Positions 1 to 10,524 of a stretch of DNA of 64,000 nt are shown here, one piece after another. The first letter of the stretch is position 1. Each line of letters starts with the position of its first letter. The notes beneath the pieces are model-generated. The model was given only the letters and a program-made list of their open reading frames with translations, was not told the DNA's origin and did no database searches. The DNA is from Tubulanus polymorphus (lineage: Eukaryota > Nemertea > Palaeonemertea > Tubulaniformes > Tubulanidae), in assembly GCF_964204645.1 (NCBI RefSeq), contig NC_134035.1, positions 2,370,001-2,434,000 of the forward strand, read 5' to 3'. The translations under genes were made by a program, and so were the position numbers.

Positions 1-858
1 AAATTCGAATCTAATTTTCTCATCAGTAAATCAATTTTCGGCGTACCATAAACTGAGTGAGAAAGTCAATCTTATATCTACATATTCGATGACTTGTTTG
101 ATAATATTCGATTTGGAGCTCCAAAAGTTAAGCTCAAATTTTATTGAAAATGAACAAATTTCCACAGCGAATAACTCGGTGCATTGTTGCGCCATCTGGT
201 GAGTGCCGGTGCCCCATTAAACTATAGGCCTTTTTATGAACCAGCAAAATCGAAATAGATTAGCTATTTAGATTATATAGCCGATTAGTGTCAATTAGCA
301 TAACCGGGTATGTTGTTTGATAAAAACGCCAGGTAGAAATTATTCAATTATGGCCTACTCAGTAGCGACTTCTACCGAGAACACCATATCGGTTGGATTA
401 GATAATCGGCATACTTGCTCGCCGAGCGAGTATGCTGAGTATGCTAATCGATTATGATAACCAATGTTCATAAAAATGACGGATTATGACATAATCCATG
501 CTCATAAAAACGTTTTGCATACTCGAATATACTAATCGAGTGTTCATAAAAAGGCCTTATGTCATTTGCCTTCTTGTTTACGCATAGCCTACCTCTGCAT
601 CGCGATGACGTATTTTGAGATATCGTTCACAAATTACTCAACTTGAACTAACATCAAATCATTCTTTCTTTCATTTTGGTTTTGAAAACAATTTGTTTCC
701 CTTCGACGTTTTCGATTTTTTAAATATGAACATGAACACCATCCGCCGAGATATCTCAAAATATGTCCCCTTTACGCGAGAAGGCAGTTCACACCTCGCG
801 AGAAAAAAAAACGAAAAAACATTTATTAGGCTATCAAACTTTTACGCATCGACCTTAC
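1..858 (-). other. HSDL1 intron 2 (partial), no exon seen
   Basis: This stretch downstream of the second HSDL1 exon reaches the window edge. It holds the foldback element at 226-557 and AT-rich sequence. No continuation of the dehydrogenase was recognised on the minus strand. The 104-residue plus-strand reading at 615-929 overlaps the minus-strand exon and is a shadow. Confidence 0.6.
226..557. mobile_element. MITE-like foldback element
   Basis: A perfect 16-bp terminal inverted repeat bounds the element: AGGCCTTTTTATGAAC at 226-241 and its reverse complement at 542-557. Partial internal copies of the end (ATGTTCATAAAAATG and CATGCTCATAAAAACG) and a small internal palindrome around 411-433 are present. 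The flanks share TAT. There is no ORF inside. Length, short TIRs and lack of coding fit a non-autonomous DNA transposon; the superfamily is not identified. Confidence 0.65.
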
Positions 859-984
859 CGATCTCCTTGGCAACTTTCTCTAGGAAAGGCTGGTCGGGTT
901 TACTTATCATGACGAGATTAATGCCGTGACTCGCTAGTTCCTGCGCGTACGCCTTTCCGATACCCTCGCTGCATCCGGTAACCA
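859..984 (-). CDS. HSDL1: HSDL1-like dehydrogenase, second coding exon (Rossmann nucleotide-binding motif)
   Basis: The acceptor follows a pyrimidine-rich tract ending TTGTCAG, and the exon reads VVTGCSEGIGKAYAQELA, then SHGINLVMISKPDQPFLEKV and AKEIG. TGCSEGIG is the TGxxxGIG cofactor-binding motif of short-chain dehydrogenases; the human HSDL1 equivalent is SGATDGIG. The exon ends in phase 1 at donor GTAAGG (858/857). Read past that donor, the frame reaches a stop within four codons, which supports the splice site. No following exon is visible in 1-858, so the catalytic region must lie left of the window. Whether the catalytic Tyr is replaced, as in vertebrate HSDL1, cannot be judged here. 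Confidence 0.86.
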
Positions 985-1411
985 CTGACAACAGCAGCAG
1001 CAACGACAACAATCAGATACATAATAAACTTTATCAAGCTTGAATACAGTTAACCTCGTTGATTTCTTCTATCGAGATGGATATGATGACTTAAGCAAGG
1101 TTAACAAACATTTCTAATTAGGCCTTTAGTAATATAATGTACAGTTAGGCCTCTCTTTAGTAGTTATCAGATTTAACTTTTTTATTTGAATTTAGAGCGC
1201 CAACAAATCTTGAGACTTCCGAAAGAAAAAGATTGTTTCTTCTTCAACAAGAACTACAGCTTCAACGAGAACAACAGCTTGCATACTAAACTTAACAAAA
1301 TGCATATCACTGCAAGGTCTTAAAACTAATGGTTAAAATTTAACAGGAGTCTCCTTCATTCAAGGAGAAGAGTCCCACACACAGAGTAGTAGACACACCA
1401 CATGCACGTAC

Positions 1412-1622
1412 CTGCCCATTTTCCAAATTTGTTCTTGAGGTTTATCGGAGCTATTCTGCTGATAAAATGCGCGCCGACAGCGTTCAATATCGCAGCTACA
1501 GCTCCTATAGTCTTCGTGCCGACGTAATATGCCCCGATTGCGGCGAACGTGTCGTTAACCGACGTGAAAACATTGGCTATTTCTTTTGACAGATGCTCGA
1601 AGTTGTCAACGGCGGCGGCCAT
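1412..1622 (-). CDS. HSDL1: HSDL1-like dehydrogenase, first coding exon
   Basis: The minus-strand ATG at 1622 opens a 70-codon exon plus one base, ending at donor GTACGT (first intron base 1411). The protein begins MAAAVDNFEHLSKEIANVF and continues through IGAYYVGTKTIGAV to KFGKWAG. This follows the N-terminus of vertebrate HSDL1 (MAAVDSF..., GAWYTARKSI, QYGRWAV) almost segment by segment. HSDL1 is a short-chain dehydrogenase/reductase of the 17-beta-HSD12-like group, reported as mitochondrial and enzymatically inactive in vertebrates. This exon carries the hydrophobic N-terminal region before the Rossmann fold. The reading beyond the donor (TCMWCVYY...) is intron. The split codon G|TG joins to the exon at 859-984 as WAVVTG. 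Family assignment is recognition from memory. Confidence 0.87.
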
Positions 1623-2363
1623 GTTTGAACTGCCCGGCCGACCAACCGGATGGGGATGTGGAAAACTGGCCGGACGGCCGGACCAGGATCAACTGTTTAG
1701 TGACTCCACCGTCACAGTGTTAATCATTGACTAGTATATTGGAACCATTTCGGCATCAATCGCTTTGATTATTCTACGCGAATAAATATCGAAGCCAGGA
1801 TTCGAAAAACTTCTCAATTACCACAGCCAGATCCTGTTTGAAAAAATTAGTTTTTCCAAATGTTTTTATGGTCAAATCACCCACATTTCTACTGAAGAAT
1901 CACACAACTGCTTAACATTTTTCAGTTTTTACCCAATTCTAGTTAGTAACCTAATCGTTGGTGGTAAGGTTTTTATAATCGGATGGGCTTATACCAGCTT
2001 ATTGTGGTTTGTGAAAATATCCGATCGTGAAACTAAACCACAGACAGGTTACTGACTAACCCAATTCATGAGTTTTAGTATCTTTTTGAAAGGTATCCTG
2101 CATGTCCATTAGTTAGTGGTCCATTGGTGTTGTGCTTCAATATTTGGATATCCCATTGTCTCTACTGTAATCATACTGACTAATAACTCTAATCACCAGT
2201 AAAAACAACAAATACAATTTTTTGTAAACCAGTATAATATAACAAAAATGCGTACATTCAAAAAATGATTGACATTAAATACAACTATTTGTATCATTAA
2301 AATTCCACATGAAAGACTTGAGGGTACTGCGCTCAGTGGCGTTTATAAAATATAACAATCTCT
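1623..2363 (-). other. HSDL1-JMJD7 intergenic region
   Basis: 741 bases between the JMJD7 stop and the HSDL1 start on the same strand. It must hold the JMJD7 3' UTR and the HSDL1 promoter and 5' UTR. I saw no perfect AATAAA on the minus strand near the stop, so the JMJD7 poly(A) site is not placed. GC-rich sequence at 1630-1690 adjoins the HSDL1 start. Confidence 0.5.
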
Positions 2364-2467
2364 CTAGGAGGGTTCTCCATTTCGTATAGCGCTACCACCT
2401 ATTAGCGATTCTATGAACTTGTAATAACAATATTTGATGTCGAATTGCATGTCGTACCAATAATTTA
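2364..2467 (-). CDS. JMJD7: JMJD7 coding exon 8 (C-terminus)
   Basis: After TTTTCAG the exon reads [20 protein letters not shown] then [14 protein letters not shown] and a TAG stop at 2366-2364. Human has [20 protein letters not shown] at this point. Too short to stand out as an ORF, but it completes the protein at the expected length. Confidence 0.95.
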
Positions 2468-2633
2468 CTGAAAAAGAAAAACCACCATCTGATTTCACGG
2501 ATCATGGAACCCACAGTAAGAATTAATCGTAAAAGATCTCAATGAATTTTCAAGTCTAACTTCAGAACTATGGTTGTTAATAGGTGCTGTTCTGTAACCA
2601 TGAGACATGTTGACAATGTTTGAAAAAACGAAC

Positions 2634-2793
2634 CTGCTATACAACCATGCGATTGTCGTACGTGATGAAACCACAGAGATGGAAGAAACAGAGTCTGTCC
2701 GGCTTTCACCGTCACGACTAAAGGCTTCGCGTTCTTGTACCTCGGATATTTCGTGAAGTCAGGGTTTTCTGGATCCAAAGGTATCCAAGGGAC
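2634..2793 (-). CDS. JMJD7: JMJD7 coding exon 7 (third iron ligand)
   Basis: Reads [20 protein letters not shown], then [20 protein letters not shown] and CIA. Human has [19 protein letters not shown] and LYLPALWFHHVQQSQGCIA. One His of the HH pair (positions 276-277; 277 by alignment) is the distal Fe(II) ligand. The acceptor is TTACAG. The donor GTTCGT is weaker than the others in this gene, but the phase-1 join to the last exon gives the expected VNYWYDM. Confidence 0.96.
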
Positions 2794-2958
2794 CTGTAAT
2801 GTAAAGCGACCTAAGTATAATGCATATAATCTACACGCTTGTTGGTTCAGTAATTTTAACAGCAAGATCTTTTAATGAATTTTGAAAAATAAACAGTATT
2901 TTTCGTTGATTTGAGTTACATTTGATATACAGGGACCAATTTTATAGATCGGTATTAT

Positions 2959-3124
2959 GGGGTCATTCATTTATTATGTACGCATTAGGGGAGGGGGGGG
3001 GGTCAGTGCAATTGCGTACTGTAATGCTTAATGTATATGAAAAAAATGGCCGATTTTGCGTACAGAGGGGGAGGGGGGTTGAAAAATTCAAATTTTATGC
3101 GTATGTAATAAATGAATGATCCCT
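2959..3124. mobile_element. MITE copy 1 (GGGGTCATTCATTTATTA ends), in a JMJD7 intron
   Basis: The ends form an inverted repeat: GGGGTCATTCATTTATTA on the left and the reverse complement of TAATAAATGAATGATCCCT on the right. G-runs lie just inside both ends. The same sequence recurs in the opposite orientation at 10184-10524. About 166 bp with no ORF; a non-autonomous element inserted in a JMJD7 intron. Confidence 0.7.
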
Positions 3125-3277
3125 ATTCAAACCCGAGGGTTATCTCAACTTGCTAAAAAATGAAAGTCTACAAAACCAGGCCGTGTGTATTGATTCTAAG
3201 AAAATGTAGGCAGCATTTATGAGTTCACCGGGATATGGATTAAAATGGTATGATGCATTAGAGGAAATGAAACTTAC

Positions 3278-3357
3278 CGTACCGACATCTGGGTCATCGA
3301 TGATTTCGAAACTTCTTGCATCATCATTCAACTTATAACGAGCCGCCGAATAATGAC
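3278..3357 (-). CDS. JMJD7: JMJD7 coding exon 6
   Basis: Reads GHYSAARYKLNDDARSFEII then DDPDVGT; human has ELYTPATYQLTEEGTFKVVD. Acceptor TTTATAG, donor GTAAGT. It leaves in phase 0, matching the next exon, which opens VPWIPLD. Confidence 0.94.
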
Positions 3358-3559
3358 CTATAAACACATAGCATTCATTGTCTAGAGTTAATCATTGAAT
3401 TCAAATGCGTTCTATGATGCACATTTCTAAAGTCTATCTCTACCGTTTTTTTGGTTTTCAAGTGCATTTAACTAGTTCTAAATATTATGAGGTAGTTGAA
3501 TGGAAGGTCATCGTAATTAAAATGTAAGTTGAATGAAAAACTAATCATTATTATGTTTT

Positions 3560-3622
3560 TATCCGCCCTCGGTAGGAATAACCGGTCATGCCATCAGGTT
3601 CAAATACCTGCCAAGGGAGGGG
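3560..3622 (+). repeat. tRNA-like SINE fragment
   Basis: CAGGTTCAAATACCTGCC matches an RNA polymerase III B-box with a short T-arm-like stem. Sequence to its left only loosely resembles an A-box. It is intronic in JMJD7 and probably a decayed tRNA-derived SINE head. Confidence 0.3.
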
Positions 3623-3691
3623 ATGGTATTACATAGAATTTAACACTTAACTAATTAAACCATATAGCCAGGTAAAAAGGGTAAGTAGTCA

Positions 3692-3880
<189 letters not shown>

Positions 3881-4085
3881 CTAGCAAAAACAACTCTCGA
3901 TTCAACAGTTAATCTCAAGATGACTAGCAGTCCTTTATACAAAGGGTTAGAGTCAAGTAGAATTGATTCAAGTTCTGACACTCTAGGGCCTGTTCCAGAC
4001 CAGAACCTGGCCCCTTAAATTAATGGAAAAAGGTTTTAGATGCTAACTGAACTGCGGCCGCAAGTTCTTCAGATGCGAAACTTAC

Positions 4086-4142
4086 TTGAAGTAACTGCCG
4101 ATTCTTCGCCCATCCAGAAATTAACAGCATCCGGTTGACTTC
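4086..4142 (-). CDS. JMJD7: JMJD7 coding exon 4
   Basis: A 57-base exon reading SQPDAVNFWMGEESAVTS, matching human MPDAVNFWLGEAAAVTS. The acceptor follows a T-rich tract (TTTTTTAG) and the donor is GTAAGT. The split codon A|TG gives Met where human has Leu, directly before the iron-binding HKD. Confidence 0.95.
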
Positions 4143-4313
4143 CTAAAAAATACAGCGAATACAAAAATCAGTAAAAATGAGTTCTGTAAAAGAGTAGAAA
4201 CTACTTTCAAATAGTAGTGATGTTCAGGTCTGCATTTAGCAATCAGCCGGTTACTAAAATATATCACAGTTACATATTTTCATTGCGGTTTTTGCGCTGA
4301 TCGCTATTCTTAC

Positions 4314-4567
4314 CGAACGCTTCTGAGGCCCAGGTTAAATGCTCGTCGGCGTCCGACAACAAACTGCGAAACTCGTCGGTGAAATTCGAATTTTGTTTCT
4401 GCACGTAGTAAACGCCGTACGACGCGACTTTCTTCTCGACGACGTTCAAAAAATCGTCGAATTTCATCGAGCGTTCTTCGGGCGTTACGAATCGGCCGTC
4501 GTAAACGGCATCGGCGAGGCCGTTCGGAGTTACTGACACCGTCACTTCAACATCGCCGATCTTATCT
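4314..4567 (-). CDS. JMJD7: JMJD7 coding exon 3
   Basis: The largest exon; it reads DKIGDVEVTVSVTPNGLADA, then YVQKQNSNFTDEFRSLLSDA and HLTWASEAFG. Human counterparts are VSVAVTPDGYADAV, LYVQKQCSNLPSEL and VPWASEALGK. Acceptor TTTGCAG, donor GTAAGA; enters in phase 2 and leaves in phase 1. Codons are strongly CpG-rich compared with the flanking introns. Confidence 0.96.
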
Positions 4568-5154
4568 CTGCAAACAATAGGAAAATAAGAAAATCAATTT
4601 TCAGTTGTACAGTTAAACGTGTGTTCTCCATATGCTAGAATTTTAAAGAGCCTGCATTCATTGTTAAGAGTATCGTGGCTGCTGGAATAGCAAGCCTTTC
4701 AAACCCCCCTAAAAATACAGAAAATACAAGCTTAATTTTGGTTTAATCCATTTTTCACACTCAATCTATTTCAAAGCATTTATCAGCATTGATAGAATAT
4801 TGACATCCACTACAGTAGGGGCAGCAGATATTTTCAGAGGGGAGGCTGATTTTCAGAGGGGTGCAGATAAAGATATTTTGACATACTGACAGGGGCTCGT
4901 ACATCAGGTGCCAGTTGTTCAAATGTTGGTTTAAAATAGCCGACGGATAAATACCATAGCAACAATGGACTTTCAGTTGTCACCATGTCAACTATCCACT
5001 GGTTAACTCTAACCAACTTTTGAGCAACTGGCCCCTGAGTTATAGGTACTGTAAAAAAGATAATCAGTTAATCCTGTGTGTAGACACTGGATTAACAGAT
5101 TATTGTTTCTACAGTACCTACAACTGCAATAGGAGCGGAGCCCTGTGGATTTAC

Positions 5155-5308
5155 CTAAGGTACGGTACGTCCCATTTCGATAATGCTGGCCAATGATCTA
5201 TAACATGATCGATGATCACCGGTTTATTGACGGCGACGTAATCACGATAGAACTCGAGAGGTGAAGGTACATCGCGTAAAGTCCGAACGCTTTCTGGGAT
5301 GTACAATT
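5155..5308 (-). CDS. JMJD7: JMJD7 coding exon 2
   Basis: Reads ELYIPESVRTLRDVPSPLEF, then YRDYVAVNKPVIIDHVIDHW and PALSKWDVPYLR. Human JMJD7 has VPYLDKPPTPLHFYRDWV, CPNRPCIIRNALQHWPAL and QKWSLPYFR at the same place. Acceptor TTTCAG, donor GTAAAT, phases 1 in and 2 out. This is the region leading into the JmjC barrel. Confidence 0.94.
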
Positions 5309-5803
5309 CTGAAATTGTAAAAAAGACATATCACAAATAGTGCAGTTTTTAGGCAAGTACGAAGTCTCCTACAGGGACAGAGGGTGGCCACTCTTTTTTG
5401 AATTTTGGCCTCAACACTCACTTTTCCTTCTAAGAATCGACTATCAATTAACACAGTCAAACATGTAAAACACAGATGGAAACTGTTCGATTTTATGTAT
5501 CATCTCAAGTCCAAGAAGGGTCCCAGACATCGGGCGCCAGACATTTAGCTTATAAATATATTAACAAAATTCCCTGTCAGTGTCTTCTTAAAAAAAATAC
5601 ATTTCCTTGACTTTTCCCTGATTTAAAAGTTTAAGCGGCTGCCGTCCCTGTCCTAGAGCCTAGAGGGTTTGACACTCAGCGCCAAGAAAACCTCTATCAA
5701 CCTGTTAACGCATCTATTCTCTATTCATTCAATAAAACGATTTGATTTGCAATTCATTCAATTGACAATGTCAATATAGGCCTTGAAGAATTCGTTTTTT
5801 TAC

Positions 5804-5861
5804 CTCTACTTTCAACGGCGAGGAACTTGAACTTCTCATCAAGAGCCGCTGAATATTCCAT
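5804..5861 (-). CDS. JMJD7: JMJD7 coding exon 1
   Basis: The ATG at 5861 opens MEYSAALDEKFKFLAVESR, ending in phase 1 at a GTAAAA donor. It corresponds to the human start MAEAALEAVRSELRE by position and character rather than strong identity. The split codon G|AA gives E, continuing ELYIPES. No other in-frame ATG with a donor was seen upstream. Confidence 0.88.
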
Positions 5862-5966
5862 GTAAGATCCGCAAGTCGTTAAAAACAAATAATGGGCTTA
5901 AAAAATTCAAGAATGAATGGTCGGGGATTTTCCGATGGAGCGTTCTGGGGATACCGGTACCGACGT

Positions 5967-6036
5967 CGTCGTCAATCGTCATTCGCCAATCGTCATTCGC
6001 CAACCGTCAATCGTCATTCGCCAACCGTCAATCGCT
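5967..6036. repeat. Short tandem repeat upstream of JMJD7 start
   Basis: Interleaved copies of CGTCAATCGTCATTCGCCAA, about three and a half units. It starts 106 bases upstream of the JMJD7 ATG, so it lies in its promoter or 5' UTR and is strikingly CpG-rich. Confidence 0.7.
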
Positions 6037-8179
6037 ACGTCGAACGCGCCATAGACTGTGGCAAGTGAGTAAAAAGTTAGTTCCCGTTTTTACCGCCATC
6101 GTTACACTTCCATGCGATATTACAACAAATTTTATGTTCTACACGAATTATATAATCTGCATCCTCGATCACTGTAATGTGGTTTGAGTAGTAATGAAAA
6201 TAAAATCTAAAAGTCTTAGAGACAGACCGCTTTGCACTGTGGCATGTGAGTAAAGCCGATGAACTTTGCTCGCTCCTAACAAAAGCTTTACTTTACAAAA
6301 ATACGGCATGCCAAAGGAAAATGCTGGCTTCAACCAATACTCGAAATAAGTTGGCGGGTGCCCTCTAATAAAGTCAACAATTTCCAACTTGGCATCCCGA
6401 CATATTTTGTTCCAATTTCATCTTCAAACAAGAGAATCAGCCCTGAACAAAGAGTTCTTATCCCCTTCTACTAGAAATAATTCGCAATATTTTTCTTTAT
6501 CGGATGATTTCTGTTAGTAGTCGATGCGCGCGGTTCGAAATCCAACACTCCGTAATACGGCGCCATCTTACGGGATGCTGGTAACTACTCAAAGATGGTG
6601 ACAGCATCTTTCCTCGGTCAACCACTATTGCAGCTCTGCCTCTGTCATCAGTTTTGAAGCGTTTTCATGACCTAGCTTTACATGACAAGATGGAATAGTT
6701 CGCCGGGAAGGTCAGTAGATGCATTAGATTTACCGCTGTATCTCGGTACCGCCGGTACACTCTTCTCATCTTTTCAAAATTCATTTTTCATGATCTACAA
6801 AATGCAGTCGATGATGCCACCAGCTAGAGGCAAGCAAGAACGACGACACTTCGTCACACCAGGCCCACTTACTTGTCACTGACAGCTGTCAGTGCAATTA
6901 ATATTAGTTATACTGTACTGTTGACTTTCTATTTCAATTGTTATTGGTCATTGACCTTGTTGTATTGCCTTATGTTATTATATATTATACCATGGCATGG
7001 GTTTGAGCTTTTTTATGCCGTCCTTGCTTGTGTTATGCCATGGGTTTATGAGCTTTATGCGGGGTTCATAAAACTGCTAATATCTGGCTCAGGGGGCCTG
7101 TCCTGGGCTGGGAGACCATACCGGTATTATATCTAAGAATGAATCAAATTTTCTTGTATCATCATTTGATTGAACGAAGCAAGTCTTAGTATTTGAGCCT
7201 TATAGTCTAGTTAAGTGCTATTAACTTAATGCTACTTTTTGGAAAATATGTAAGACCTTGGTTTGTGCATATTTTCACAAATATGTTACAAAGTGCTGAA
7301 ATTTATTATACCAAGCTAAGTTGAATTTTTACATAGGTCTTCAAGGTGCCTGAAACTTTTTTTATCATGGCATTTGTAATAATAATACCAAATGTTGACC
7401 AAATAATCAAAAGCCAAGCACACATCACTTCTGGGCAATAATAACATGTCCTGAATGAAGTGATTTGTCCATTAGGTTATTGTTATTGTTTGACAAGTCA
7501 TAATGAGCAGTTACAATGTGTTAGGCACAATTTACTAAAAAGTGCTACTTTTTCGGCCCTGCAAAATGCTGCTGAAAAGTACTTGCTACAAACTGTTACT
7601 TACTTTCTGTTTCACTAAACTCTGAGACTTAGTTTTTGTAAATGTAATGTTTCGTGTGGTCTTGTGTTGAGTTGGAGGGTTTCGTGTGAACATAATTTCT
7701 GGTTCATTTTTCATTAAACTACTATTTTCAATATCAAATTACTCTCATTTTTGGTCCGAACTGCTACACTTTCAGATATGATAACATACCCAGCTCAGGA
7801 CCAATCTCTGCTTTATTGTTTATGCTCATTAGAAAATGGGTCTTGATCTTAGAATAGGGAATAACGAATGGGTCTTGAATTACCGGTAGGCTTATATGCT
7901 TCTATTGATTATTGGTTACCTGGTATCTTTATCTAAGATTTGAATCTCATTCAGCTTAGGGTGGCCTGGGGGACTGTATTGAATTAATCAAAAACTCATA
8001 CCTGTATTTGAATTTGGGTCAAATGTCAACAGTTGAAATTGTTATAAGTCCAACATAAGAATCGATATATAAGCGACCTCAATGTCCATGTTCTCCGTAG
8101 GGCTATCTTCTTCTACCCTTTTATTGCAGCTTCAATTACAGGCTTCGATGAATTTTCTTTGCACGATAATCTTTTACAG
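6037..8179. promoter_or_regulatory. Intergenic region between divergent JMJD7 and ORP genes
   Basis: JMJD7 (minus) and the ORP gene (plus) are divergently transcribed across this span. A core resembling the YY1/initiator motif (GCCATCTT and AAGATGG) appears twice near 6562-6597. A donor-like GGGAAG|GTCAGT lies at 6711, so a noncoding first ORP exon ending at 6710 is possible but unproven. A minus-strand reading at 6169-6387 lacks a recognisable relative. From 6900 to 8150 the sequence is AT-rich with nothing recognised. Confidence 0.35.
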
Positions 8180-8229
8180 GAATGGATCTTTTTGAATCTA
8201 GTGAACTGGGAAACTATGAGAATTCCGGT
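8180..8229 (+). CDS. OSBPL8: ORP long-form exon with start codon
   Basis: The acceptor CTTTTACAG precedes GA then ATG at 8182. Translation is MDLFESSELGNYENSG, ending in phase 0 at a consensus GTAAGT donor (8230). An acceptor directly upstream of the ATG implies a noncoding 5' exon further left. No vertebrate sequence match is claimed for these 16 residues. The assignment rests on splice signals and on the in-frame chain through 8563 and 25463 to the ORP exons. Confidence 0.66.
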
Positions 8230-8562
8230 GTAAGTAATCGACTAACAATATTGTAGTAATTGTAATTGTGATTTTTATCATCCGTACGTTACAAGTTATG
8301 CGTAAAGCGTAATAGTTATATTGTAGAAAATTATGCATATTTACCAACGTAATGATGTCAATATTGATATTATACTCTATAGAAAGGAATGGTCCAGAGC
8401 CAAGTTGGCTGTAACCCATAGGGTGGACCACACCTAAATGGAGAGGGCTATAAACAAGGGGCTGAGTAAAGAGGTTTAAAAACACTGGTAATGTAGAGAT
8501 ATAAATAGATATATAGAAATATAGGCCTAGAAGATATCATTTTTTTTCTTCTTTACTTGCAG

Positions 8563-8659
8563 AGAAAGTGTGTTTCGTTGCATGAAAATGTGGATAGCCG
8601 TGGTTCGCATGCCATCATCGGCGCCACCGAAAAGGGGCTAGGGTTCAATTCTGAAAGTG
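8563..8659 (+). CDS. OSBPL8: ORP long-form exon 2
   Basis: A T-rich tract ending CTTGCAG precedes the exon, which reads RKCVSLHENVDSRGSHAIIG then ATEKGLGFNSES and leaves in phase 1 at GTAAGT (8660). The leftover G joins AT of the exon at 25463 to give Asp, reading NSESDIDVAGELNK. The exon is open in this frame with strong sites at both ends. Conservation in ORP8 is not obvious, as expected for this variable N-terminal segment. Confidence 0.68.
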
Positions 8660-8965
8660 GTAAGTTAGCAATCGGCCCACAGTCTCCCCAATGGGCTATC
8701 GTACGTATGATTTAGTCGTCTTACCTTCAGTAGATATGTCACTTATACAGGATAAGTTTAGGCAACCTAGGACCTATTTCATAGAATGATTTAACATGTC
8801 AACGATAGTTTCTTTCATCATGATGACAATATGACATAAAGCCTATATCTGTTACAAAAATCTGTGTGAAAATTCAAGAAAGATTTCTATCATTATATTT
8901 TGATCCCTTTTTTATGCCGAATCCTGTGGAACCCAGGAAGTTGATTAAGTTTTGTTTTACTCAGT

Positions 8966-9102
8966 CCTGGGCCCGGTTTCACGAAAAAGTTAAACTCAAA
9001 TTTTAGGTGTAATTGCCATTGGTTACTTCATGTTTTCAATGAGGACAACAATTCAAACTTAACCGTTTTAGGCTTAAACTTTTTCGTGAAACTGGACCCA
9101 GG
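8966..9102. mobile_element. Foldback element with GGGCCCGGTTTCACG arms
   Basis: The left arm (CCTGGGCCCGGTTTCACGAA onward) and the reverse complement of the right arm (CCTGGGTCCAGTTTCACGAA) match at nearly every position over about 26 bases, enclosing about 85 bases. No ORF. End sequence and form resemble the hairpin at 59911-60024. MITE-like; intronic in the ORP gene. Confidence 0.65.
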
Positions 9103-9109
9103 TTGTGAA

Positions 9110-10180
9110 TATTACTACTCTAGTTATTGTTCCATGACGTGAAAACTATCGTTAAACATGTAGAAAAATGATGTGATGAAATGTGTAAAATCTTAGCGCT
9201 TTGTTCTGAAAAAAATATGGATAAAATGTAAAAATTCTGCTGGAATTTCATCTCGATCAGTGATCATGTTTTTCAAAAGACCAGCTTCACCGCAGTTATC
9301 TTGATAGCTATAGGGAAGGGGTCTCAGTAGGGTGCTTTTTTTTCCTAGACAGGTCAGGATATATTAGCCCCTGCTGTAGTGGCTAAAATCCTGACATCAT
9401 ACATAAGTAATTCATCTGCGTACAGACCCGCTGCTAAAAATCGATGACCCGCCCTTTGGGAAACAACCGTTTTGAATATTTGATACTGGGGCTGAGATGG
9501 AATGTCTCAATTTCACATAGACATTGACTGTGGCTGTTTACATTGACTGCTTGTTAATTCAATTTGTGTCCAGAGCTAAAACCACCACCACCACTATACA
9601 GACATATGTATCATTTATTCAAGATTGCGTTGATATTCAGTATCATCGGATAAAGCTATTATACAAATCTATGGATTTCTGGACTGAAGAGTTACGCGGT
9701 CTGACTTACTAACACCAAAAGTGATCTCGATAACACGGGATCCGTTCTCTAACTCAGATGTTGTAGTAATGACATAACGGGTCTTCAGTTGTTTCATCGG
9801 GCTTTAGTGGTCGTCAGTTAGTAATGCTACAACAAGAATATGGTCTTAGTCTCGTCTGAAGACACAATATAATAAGACTTGATTCTGATATCTATGTATA
9901 TATCACTCTTTAGATGTAATGCATTTTGGAATTTCATTTACCTCCCATGTGATCTGCCGATCCGGCTTATCGGTCATTTTCTTAATAGATAGGGCCCTAG
10001 CGATAAATGAAATGGATCTTTAACTTTATAGTATACAGGGAAAGATGGTTGATAGACATCCGGCGGGTGAGCTGGTGAAATTCATGAATTAGAAATAAGG
10101 GAACCTGGCTATACGTGCCTGGAATAGAATGATCTTCCTTTTCTCCTTTTACTTCGCAATGTATGGTCTTACACAGACCT
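9110..10180. other. ORP intron, nothing recognised
   Basis: AT-rich intronic sequence; no exon with matching splice sites, no long repeat and no RNA gene seen. Confidence 0.5.
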
Positions 10181-10183
10181 GAA

Positions 10184-10524
10184 AGGGATCATTCATTTAT
10201 AGCATACGAATGAAATTTGAATTTTCAACCTCCTATACGCAAAATCGGCCATTTTTCATATACATTAGGCATCACAGTACGTAATTGCACTTACCCCCTC
10301 CCCTAATAAATGTTAAAAAAAAGAAGAATTCTGTTAACTCGACCGCCGATCACACAACTATATTTGTACTTCGATTTCCGATTTAAAAATCGAACCCCCT
10401 GTTTCGCTCCCGGCAGGTGTGGTGGGTCTGTATGGGGACACTCAATCAAAAAATCAAACGAAATTTACCAGCCAAATAAATAACAGGGAAATTCCCTATT
10501 TAAGTTAATAAATGAATGACCCCA
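10184..10524. mobile_element. MITE copy 2 (reverse orientation), split by a nested insertion
   Basis: Begins AGGGATCATTCATTTAT and ends AATAAATGAATGACCCC, the ends of the element at 2959-3124 inverted. Shared internal blocks include CGCAAAATCGGCCATTTTTC and TTACCCCCTCCCCTAAT. Unlike copy 1 it carries a 193-bp insert (10313-10505) near its right end. Confidence 0.7.
10313..10505 (-). mobile_element. Nested insertion with 9-bp target duplication
   Basis: TAATAAATG occurs at 10304-10312 and again at 10506-10514, flanking a 193-bp insert absent from the sister MITE copy. The insert (read on the minus strand) is similar to 16690-16850 and to 55610-55790 on the plus strand, with shared blocks such as CTTAAATAGGG, TATTTATTTG, ACAGACCCACC and a GGTCGAGTT end. 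A dispersed non-autonomous element; a 9-bp duplication is compatible with Mutator-like elements, but that is inference. Confidence 0.6.

Noticed and set aside
6169-6387. Minus-strand ORF with DFIRGHPPTYFEYWLKPAFS
   Set aside because: Looks mildly coding, but has no ATG in context and no convincing splice pair; GTGGCA.GTGAGTAAA wording at both 6058 and 6239 suggests repeat-derived sequence.
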